From Candidatus Peregrinibacteria bacterium (GTDB lineage: Bacteria; Patescibacteriota; Gracilibacteria; UBA1369; UBA12463): DNA of 7,640 bases. The position numbers and the translations under genes were made by a program. Where the stretch lies: positions 1-7,640 of the forward strand of contig JAHFJT010000043.1 in assembly GCA_023245695.1 (NCBI GenBank), read 5' to 3'. Under the pieces are notes generated by a model that saw only the letters and a program-made list of their open reading frames with translations, was not told the origin of the DNA and searched no databases. Positions 1-5,001 of this stretch are shown in pieces; within the stretch, counting starts at the first letter, position 1; each line of letters begins with the position of its first letter.

Positions 1-1133
1 CTGGTCAGCGAGGTGCTGTCACGATTGCCACCAACATGGCAGGTCGTGGTACGGATATCAAGCTCGGCGAAGGCGTGGTAGAGCTCGGAGGTCTCTTCGT
101 TCTCGGTACCGAACGTCACGAGTCACGACGTATTGATAATCAGCTCCGAGGTCGTTCCGGACGTCAGGGTGACGCTGGTACAAGCCAGTTTTTCGTCTCT
201 ATGGAAGATAACCTCATGCGACTTTTTGGTTCAGAACGGGTACAAAAAATGATGGAGGCGCTGAAAATTCCAGAAGATATGCCTATCGAAAATGGATTCA
301 TTAGTGGCGCTATCGAAGGTGCACAGAAAAAAGTGGAAGGCCATCACTTCGACGTTCGTAAGCATCTCGTGCAGTACGACGATGTCATGAACATGCACCG
401 AGAAATTATATACAGCCGACGACGAAAGGTACTTTACGCAGACGATATCAAGAGTGACATCATGCTCTCGATCGCAGAAGTCGCCGAGATGCTCGTCCGA
501 AATTACACGGGTGTTCGTCCGCAGAACGAGTGGGATCTCGAAAAGATTGTCATGGAGGTCCGTGCTATTGATGGAAATCCTGTAAAAATTCTCACCGTAG
601 AAGAGCTACGGAAAGCCGATACTGAAGAAATGCTCATCGCTATGGTAAAGAGCTATCTTTTCGAAGAGTACGAAGCTCGAGAGAAAAAAGTTCCTCAGAG
701 TGACATCATGCGAAACGTAGAACGTGCGATCAGTTTGCGAATTATCGACGAACTCTGGATGGCGCACATCGAAAACATGCAGGGCGTTCGAGAAGCGATC
801 TCTCTTCGTGGCTACGCACAGCGCGATCCATTGATCGAGTACAAACAGGAAGGATTTATGGCCTTCGAGAAGCTCCTCGCCAACATTCGATTCAATACCG
901 TAAATACACTCTTCAAGATCGAGGTGAGTGTCACATTGCCACAAGAAATGGCTCCGGAACCACCAAAAAACATGATCACCAACGAGGCACAGATCGAGTC
1001 TGTCCTCTCGGGAAACCAGGCAGGCGAAACAGCCTCTTCTGGTCAGGCCGTCAGTGAACCTGGCGTCGGCCGTAACGATCTCTGCCCATGCGGCAGCGGC
1101 AAGAAGTACAAGAAATGTCATGGAAAAGAATAA
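1..1133 (+). CDS. secA: Protein translocase subunit SecA, C-terminal part (5' truncated by window edge)
   Basis: SecA is the ATPase that pushes unfolded preproteins through the SecYEG channel. The reading frame is open from base 3, before the first internal Met, so the gene begins outside the window; 376 C-terminal residues are present, against about 800-900 for a whole SecA. In order they show the end of the second nucleotide-binding domain (TNMAGRGTDIKLG, then GRSGRQGD with the arginine finger region), the helical scaffold/wing region (YDDVMNMHRE, then RIIDELWMAHIENM and LRGYAQRDPLIEYKQEGF), a Ser/Pro-rich linker, and a terminal zinc-binding SEC-C motif (CPCGSGKKYKKCHG, Cys-X-Cys-X8-Cys-His) that in known SecAs contacts SecB or phospholipids. 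Stop is TAA. The next gene starts 2 nt downstream on the same strand, suggesting co-transcription. Arginine is coded mainly by CGA and CGT. The identification is certain. Confidence 0.98.
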   Translation, partial: GQRGAVTIATNMAGRGTDIKLGEGVVELGGLFVLGTERHESRRIDNQLRGRSGRQGDAGTSQFFVSMEDNLMRLFGSERVQKMMEALKIPEDMPIENGFISGAIEGAQKKVEGHHFDVRKHLVQYDDVMNMHREIIYSRRRKVLYADDIKSDIMLSIAEVAEMLVRNYTGVRPQNEWDLEKIVMEVRAIDGNPVKILTVEELRKADTEEMLIAMVKSYLFEEYEAREKKVPQSDIMRNVERAISLRIIDELWMAHIENMQGVREAISLRGYAQRDPLIEYKQEGFMAFEKLLANIRFNTVNTLFKIEVSVTLPQEMAPEPPKNMITNEAQIESVLSGNQAGETASSGQAVSEPGVGRNDLCPCGSGKKYKKCHGKE

Positions 1134-1135
1134 AC

Positions 1136-1720
1136 ATGAATCAAGCCCTCATCATCCACGGCTACGAAGGAACCAGTGAAGGAAACTGGTTCCCATGGCT
1201 CCGTGCAGAACTTGAACAGCTCGACTTTCACGTCGACAATCCTCAATTTCCCAGCGCCAATCAGCCACAAGAAAAAGAGTGGACCGAGACGATTCAGCAG
1301 CTCTGGAAGCCAGAAAGCGCGCCATCCGAAAAAACCACATTCCGTACCATCATTGGCCACAGCCTCGGTGGGACGGAAGTTCTTCGTGCGCTCGAACTCG
1401 ATTGGGCAGAACCTTTGGACCTGGCGGTCCTGGTCGCTGCAACCAACAACGATGGACGCCGACCAGCGCTCGCCAACTTTTTCACCACACCATTCGACTG
1501 GAAAAGTATCGCCAAAAACTGCAAAAAATTCGTCCTCATTTTTTCGGACAATGATCCATTCATCAAAACAGAAACCGGCCCCTACTTCCAAAATCAGCTC
1601 GACGCTGCAGGTGCACCCACCGAACTTTTCATGCTCTCAAATGCCGGCCACCTCATGAAACGCGACGGCTACGAGCAGTTTCCAATGCTCCTAGAGCTCA
1701 TCAAAAAAACAATACATTAG
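1136..1720 (+). CDS. RBBP9/YdeN-type alpha/beta serine hydrolase
   Basis: A 194-residue small alpha/beta hydrolase of the RBBP9/YdeN serine-hydrolase type. The nucleophile elbow GHSLGG places the catalytic Ser at about residue 76. The acid is in FSDNDPF (Asp138 or Asp140) and the His is in NAGH (His172), so a full catalytic triad is present at the spacing usual for a family of about 190 residues. The opening ALIIHGYEGTSEGNWFPW is the oxyanion/loop signature of the family. The natural substrate is not known from sequence; family members are esterase- or peptidase-like cytoplasmic enzymes, and there is no signal peptide or membrane segment. I chose the ATG 2 nt after the secA stop; the same frame is open further upstream inside secA, but those residues (MRQRQEVQEM...) do not look like the family. 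Only a weak purine stretch precedes the ATG, so translational coupling to secA is likely. The stop TAG overlaps the stop of the convergent aspartokinase gene. Confidence 0.86.
   Translation: MNQALIIHGYEGTSEGNWFPWLRAELEQLDFHVDNPQFPSANQPQEKEWTETIQQLWKPESAPSEKTTFRTIIGHSLGGTEVLRALELDWAEPLDLAVLVAATNNDGRRPALANFFTTPFDWKSIAKNCKKFVLIFSDNDPFIKTETGPYFQNQLDAAGAPTELFMLSNAGHLMKRDGYEQFPMLLELIKKTIH
1169..1193 (+). repeat. Perfect 9-bp inverted repeat just inside the hydrolase gene
   Basis: GGAACCAGT and ACTGGTTCC are exact reverse complements separated by a 7-nt loop (GAAGGAA). The repeat begins 34 nt into the hydrolase coding sequence, in codons for the family's Gly/Trp-rich loop. In mRNA it would form a stem with five G-C and four A-U pairs. 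It has no U tract, so it is not a terminator. A regulatory role is speculative; the repeat may simply follow from the encoded residues. Confidence 0.5.
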
Positions 1721-3285
1721 CTTCCATTAAAAGTACTCGTGAGACCCTCTTCTCGCTGCTCAGCAAGTCGAGTACGCTCTGCTTTTACCTCAAGGTCATT
1801 ATCGACATAGTAGGAATGCGATATTCCCACTGCCTTCTTACGATTGCTCTGATCAATCAAATAACTGATTCGAGTCTGGTTTTTACCATGAGAAACCGCA
1901 TAAATATTGATACCGAAAGCACCAAGCGTAGAAGAGATAGAGCCGAGCACAGAGGGACGATCCTTGAGCTCTGTACCAATAAAAGAGAGGCTCGCAAATT
2001 TCTCTTTATCCCATTCAATTTTCTGAACATCAAAACGTTCACCTTTTACCTCAATCGTTTTACAGCTATCAATAATCTCTCGAATATGTAATCGGGAAGT
2101 CTGCCGATCAGCAGCATCCTGAGGAAGTGGAATACTAAAAGTTATGCTTGTCCCCTCGCAACAAATAAGGTCTAGGCTAATACCCTGTTCGGAAAATTTG
2201 GCGGTAAGAACCGATCCAAATCCAGGTTCATCAGCCATTTCTGGAATCGTGAAAGTAAGCGCATCGACATACGGATTCGTGACCATCGTTTTAAATAAAT
2301 ATCGAGTATCAACCGTACCGGTAGTGATATTAGTACCAAAATCAGGATCAAGCCGTCGAAGATTTCGAATACGCAAGCCCATACCATTCTGCAGCGCGAA
2401 AGAGAGCGCACGAACATTGATAATTCCACTTCCTGCAGAAGCATTTTCAAGCGCCTCTGCGATAGAAATATCTTCATGTAATCGAGGTTTATTATTGGGA
2501 CCAAGATCCTTGGGATTCGCCGTGTAGACACCATCGACATCCTTCCAAAATATCGGATCAGGCGTGTTCTCACCAAGATCTCGAAGCGCCTGCACTACAT
2601 TCGTACCCATAATGTCGCTATATCCACGACCCTGATGAGGAATAAGGCCCCTTGGAGTTCCTCCCATATGACCACCAAAAATACGAATCACATCGCTCTG
2701 GACCTCCTGAAGAGCTTGAATAATACCTGCTTTCTTCGCAGCATTTATTCGCGTATTTGTAACCTCTCCATGACTCAAGAGGTCTTGATTCGCCTCCACA
2801 TTTTGCATATGTACGGCATTCTTTCCATGCTGTTCAAGATATATTTGCAAAAATGCCGCACCCATATCTTCGCCAAAGCCAATGATCTGATCTCGAATCT
2901 GGAATGATCCATCAACAGGCTTAAGGACACTCGAGGTAGCCTTGTGGGTAATTAACGACTGTCGAATAATCGCAAAACTCGTCTCATATTTTTGTCGTGC
3001 TTTTTCAGAAAATGGATTCTGAAAAAACTTTTCAATCATCTCTTCATGCTTCTGGTAAACAGGATCGAAAGCGCTATCAATGTCAGCCTCTGAATAGCTC
3101 TTGCCACTCAAGACATCCATAGCTGCTGTCAGCCTATTGGTAACGCCTTCAAATGCAGAAACAACATAAACAATATTCTCTCTCCGCTTTTCAAGAACAT
3201 CAGTAAGTCGGTGAATGACATCGAGCTGTACCATATTGGCACCTCCAATTTTGTTAACAGTAGTCTGAGGAACAGATAAACTCAT
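1717..3285 (-). CDS. Aspartokinase-family protein (divergent) with two C-terminal ACT domains
   Basis: A 522-residue member of the aspartate kinase family, whose known members phosphorylate aspartate as the first step to lysine, threonine, methionine and diaminopimelate. Family marks: KIGG near the N-terminus (12-15), VVSAFEGVTN (41-50), GFGE (136-139, matching the substrate-site Glu), GRGYSD (219-224, with Arg and Asp kept) and WKDVDGVYTANPK (247-259). Two ACT domains follow, about 350-415 (FGSVLTAKFSEQGISLDLI) and 430-495 (DRPSVLGSISSTLGAFGINI), so amino-acid feedback control is plausible. Departures are clear: the usual KFGGTSV reads KIGGANM, and the usual FGAKVLHP segment reads AGSGIINV (284-291), replacing the nucleotide-site Lys by Gly. 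Variant KIGG-type N-termini are known in ectoine-linked aspartokinases. It may be an active variant or a kinase homologue with another substrate. The gene is last in the minus-strand run, has its own candidate promoter, shows no clear Shine-Dalgarno, and is AT-richer (about 43% G+C) than its neighbours. No other lysine or threonine pathway gene is in view. Confidence 0.82.
   Translation of the reverse strand: MSLSVPQTTVNKIGGANMVQLDVIHRLTDVLEKRRENIVYVVSAFEGVTNRLTAAMDVLSGKSYSEADIDSAFDPVYQKHEEMIEKFFQNPFSEKARQKYETSFAIIRQSLITHKATSSVLKPVDGSFQIRDQIIGFGEDMGAAFLQIYLEQHGKNAVHMQNVEANQDLLSHGEVTNTRINAAKKAGIIQALQEVQSDVIRIFGGHMGGTPRGLIPHQGRGYSDIMGTNVVQALRDLGENTPDPIFWKDVDGVYTANPKDLGPNNKPRLHEDISIAEALENASAGSGIINVRALSFALQNGMGLRIRNLRRLDPDFGTNITTGTVDTRYLFKTMVTNPYVDALTFTIPEMADEPGFGSVLTAKFSEQGISLDLICCEGTSITFSIPLPQDAADRQTSRLHIREIIDSCKTIEVKGERFDVQKIEWDKEKFASLSFIGTELKDRPSVLGSISSTLGAFGINIYAVSHGKNQTRISYLIDQSNRKKAVGISHSYYVDNDLEVKAERTRLAEQREEGLTSTFNGS
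3001..3026. repeat. Perfect 10-bp inverted repeat inside the aspartokinase gene
   Basis: TTTTTCAGAA and TTCTGAAAAA are exact reverse complements with a 6-nt loop. It lies in the codons for FFQNPFSEKA (residues about 87-96) of the aspartokinase homologue. The stem is A/T rich, so RNA pairing would be of only moderate strength. It could be a chance result of Phe and Lys codons in an AT-rich stretch. Confidence 0.45.
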
Positions 3286-3314
3286 GAATGGTAATGTGCA
3301 ATAAACAGGAAGCC

Positions 3315-3342
3315 ATTCTACCGTCCAGCACTAAAAAGACAA
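3315..3342 (-). promoter_or_regulatory. Candidate sigma-70-type promoter for the aspartokinase gene
   Basis: On the minus strand TTGTCT (3342-3337) and TAGAAT (3320-3315) are separated by 16 bp. They sit in the 89-bp spacer between the galE stop and the aspartokinase start. The predicted transcription start near 3308 would leave a leader of about 22 nt ending in a pyrimidine-rich stretch before ATG, with no Shine-Dalgarno. It was assigned by eye from consensus similarity only. If real, the aspartokinase gene is transcribed independently of galE. Confidence 0.4.
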
Positions 3343-3374
3343 TATTGATTTTATCGCATCAGTATAGCCAAAGA

Positions 3375-4382
3375 CTATTTATCCTTCCGCTGTCGCTCCC
3401 AGTTCCAGGCCGTCTGGAGAATTTCATGGAGACCAGCGTGTTTTGGCTGCCAACCAAGAATCGAGCGGGCCTTGGAGCTGTCCGCCACGAGCACCGCTGG
3501 ATCTCCTTCACGACGAACCTCCTCAACAACTGGCAGTCGTCCACCGACCACGTTCTCTGCCGCAGAAATAATTTCTCGAACGGTGAAACCCTCACCATTC
3601 CCAAGATTAAACACGTCGCTGCGACCACCATCGAACAGGTATTTCAAAGCAAGTAAATGCGCATCGACGAGGTCGTTCACGTGAATGTAGTCACGCACGC
3701 ACGTACCGTCTTTCGTTGGATAGTCCGCACCATAAATCTCGATACGATCGATTTCCCCTTTCGCCACACGCAAGACGCGAGGAATCAAGTGAGTCTCATG
3801 TGGATGCCACTCGCCTATCCCACCATACGGATCAGCGCCTGCTGCATTGAAGTATCGCAGAGCCACATATCGAAAATTGCGATCCTCTTTCTCGGTCTCG
3901 ATTTTCAAGCGCTTTTCGAACTCAAGCTTTGTCGTGCCATAGTAGTTCACCGGATAGAGATCCGCTGTTTCTTTGATAGGCACCTCTTCCGGCTCACCAT
4001 AGACCGCCGCTGTGGAAGAAAAAATAAAGACACCAACACCAAACGCTTCACATACTCGCAACAAACGCTCACCACATACCACATTGTGATAGAAAAAATC
4101 ATCTCGCTCTTTTCCAGAGAGTCCCGCCTCAATTCGCCCCGCAAAGTGCATCACGGCCTGGATCGGCATATCTCGCTCTTTATTCTGCTGAAAGAGATCC
4201 TGGAGCATCTTGGTATCGCCCACATCCATCTCAAAAAAATGCGCTGCATCAGGAATGAACTCTCGATGGCCGCCTTTCAAAGTGTCCACCACCGTCACGT
4301 CATAGCCGCTCGCGAGCAGCGCCCGAACCGCGTGCGATCCGATATACCCTGCTCCACCCGTTACAAGAATATGCTGTTTCAT
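3375..4382 (-). CDS. galE: UDP-glucose 4-epimerase
   Basis: GalE interconverts UDP-glucose and UDP-galactose (some members also UDP-GlcNAc/UDP-GalNAc) with tightly bound NAD+, supplying sugars for surface polysaccharides. At 335 residues it matches the family's usual length of about 330-340. The N-terminal Rossmann glycine motif is VTGGAGYIGSH (7-17). The catalytic set is complete: SSTAAVYG (122-129, with Thr124) and YGTTK (Tyr148, Lys152). RYFNAAGA (176-183), KDGTCVRDYIHV (224-235) and RREGDPAVLVADSSKA (290-305) are classic GalE signatures. The position equivalent to Tyr299 of E. coli GalE, the substrate-size gate, appears to be Leu298, so acetylated substrates cannot be excluded. The start ATG has only a weak AGG about nine bases upstream. 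The gene lies between the small unknown gene and the aspartokinase gene and is the most GC-rich gene here (about 53% in counted lines). No other sugar-nucleotide genes are visible. Confidence 0.97.
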   Translation of the reverse strand: MKQHILVTGGAGYIGSHAVRALLASGYDVTVVDTLKGGHREFIPDAAHFFEMDVGDTKMLQDLFQQNKERDMPIQAVMHFAGRIEAGLSGKERDDFFYHNVVCGERLLRVCEAFGVGVFIFSSTAAVYGEPEEVPIKETADLYPVNYYGTTKLEFEKRLKIETEKEDRNFRYVALRYFNAAGADPYGGIGEWHPHETHLIPRVLRVAKGEIDRIEIYGADYPTKDGTCVRDYIHVNDLVDAHLLALKYLFDGGRSDVFNLGNGEGFTVREIISAAENVVGGRLPVVEEVRREGDPAVLVADSSKARSILGWQPKHAGLHEILQTAWNWERQRKDK

Positions 4383-4441
4383 AAAAATACGCCTACAAAA
4401 TGTGGCGCCATAATACCGCAGAACAGCGAGACAGGCGAGAA

Positions 4442-4936
4442 TTAATTTACTTCACGAAGAGAATCAAGATCAACAAACGCAATAAGCATGCGCTCACGAA
4501 CGCCCCTGAGCTTGGAGAGAATATAGGGCGAAGGTGAAGACAAGGACGAAGGCGGATCCTGCAAAAATGTAGGTGGGCGAATCGATGGCTGGGAAAAATC
4601 CTTAAGTCGAATCTCAGCTTGCGCGAAAATACTATGAATAAGATCAGTAATATACGTCTGATTGGGACAACGAACGTATCGCGCCATATGAAGAATATGA
4701 TTGTCAACTTCTTCCTGAGCATCAATCGGAGCATAAAAACGTGCCGCCGCCACAACTTCTGCCGCGCGCTCAAAAGCGATGCGAACATTTTTCGTCCACT
4801 TCACATGACTGAAACTCAACCCGGGCTGGTTGAGATACTGACCTGCCTCAAGTTCACGAAAAAGTTCCAAAATCGCCTGATCATATTGAGCAGCAAAGGC
4901 CTGGAAGTTGAACTGTCGATCGAGTACCTCCGTCAT
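4442..4936 (-). CDS. Hypothetical protein, not recognised; between ftsK and galE
   Basis: I do not recognise this protein. From ATG at 4936 it has 164 residues. Residues 1-115 look mostly helical and soluble, with alternating charged and hydrophobic stretches such as AAQYDQAILELFRELEAG and IAFERAAEVVAAARF. A Pro/Ser-rich linker (about 117-137) follows, then a short C-terminal helix ending in AFVDLDSLREVN. There is no signal peptide, membrane segment or metal-binding motif; only one Cys is present (Cys90). The frame is open further upstream to GTG codons at 4957 and 4984, but the 4984 codon lies between the -35 and -10 of a strong candidate promoter and so cannot be translated from that transcript. 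The 4957 GTG would lie about 3 nt from the predicted transcription start and remains a possible near-leaderless start giving 171 residues. The coding sequence is same-strand with ftsK upstream and galE downstream. Real coding is likely because it fills the space and shares the neighbours' codon habits. Confidence 0.72.
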   Translation of the reverse strand: MTEVLDRQFNFQAFAAQYDQAILELFRELEAGQYLNQPGLSFSHVKWTKNVRIAFERAAEVVAAARFYAPIDAQEEVDNHILHMARYVRCPNQTYITDLIHSIFAQAEIRLKDFSQPSIRPPTFLQDPPSSLSSPSPYILSKLRGVRERMLIAFVDLDSLREVN

Positions 4937-4966
4937 GAAAATAGGGGTTATTTTCACTAAGAGGTG

Positions 4967-4994
4967 ATTATAAACTCTTGACACAAAAAGTCAA
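4967..4994 (-). promoter_or_regulatory. Strong candidate sigma-70-type promoter for the small unknown gene
   Basis: On the minus strand TTGACT (4994-4989) and a perfect TATAAT (4972-4967) are 16 bp apart. This is the best consensus match in the window. It lies directly after the ftsK stop codon and predicts a transcription start near 4960. Its position makes the longest GTG-start version of the downstream gene impossible from this transcript. Called by eye; no expression evidence. Confidence 0.6.
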
Positions 4995-4996
4995 GA
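4976..4996. promoter_or_regulatory. Perfect 7-bp inverted repeat over the -35 (possible operator)
   Basis: TCTTGAC and GTCAAGA are exact reverse complements separated by 7 nt (ACAAAAA on the plus strand). On the minus strand one half-site contains most of the -35 hexamer of the promoter just described, and the other lies in the spacer. The centre-to-centre distance of 14 bp is a little more than one helical turn, which would suit a dimeric regulator. The element follows the ftsK stop by 5 bp, but no U run follows the repeat in either direction, so a terminator is less likely. Confidence 0.45.
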
Positions 4997-5001
4997 CCAG
5001 C

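Noticed and set aside
606..1121. 171-codon open frame opposite secA
   Set aside because: Antisense shadow in the same register as secA, whose C-terminal domains are fully recognisable.
1088..1135. Longer N-terminus for the hydrolase starting inside secA
   Set aside because: The extra 16 residues overlap the secA zinc-motif codons and do not resemble the family; the ATG 2 nt after the secA stop gives the expected length.
1176..1658. Out-of-frame 160-codon reading inside the hydrolase gene
   Set aside because: It overlaps the RBBP9-type hydrolase, which has a complete catalytic triad; the alternative product is low-complexity Ser/Lys/Pro-rich sequence.
4403..4410. TGGCGCCA palindrome upstream of galE
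   Set aside because: An isolated 8-bp palindrome is expected by chance in a window of this size and has no partner site.
4383..4441. TATTAT as a galE promoter -10
   Set aside because: No -35 resembling the consensus at 16-18 bp and no extended -10; a single hexamer is too weak to list.
3657..4445. 262-codon open frame opposite galE
   Set aside because: Same codon-on-codon antisense effect as for ftsK. The galE reading is unmistakable, with complete catalytic motifs.
4976..5001. Intrinsic terminator for ftsK
   Set aside because: The 7-bp inverted repeat has only three G-C pairs, and no U run follows it in the ftsK direction; its overlap with a near-consensus promoter fits an operator better.
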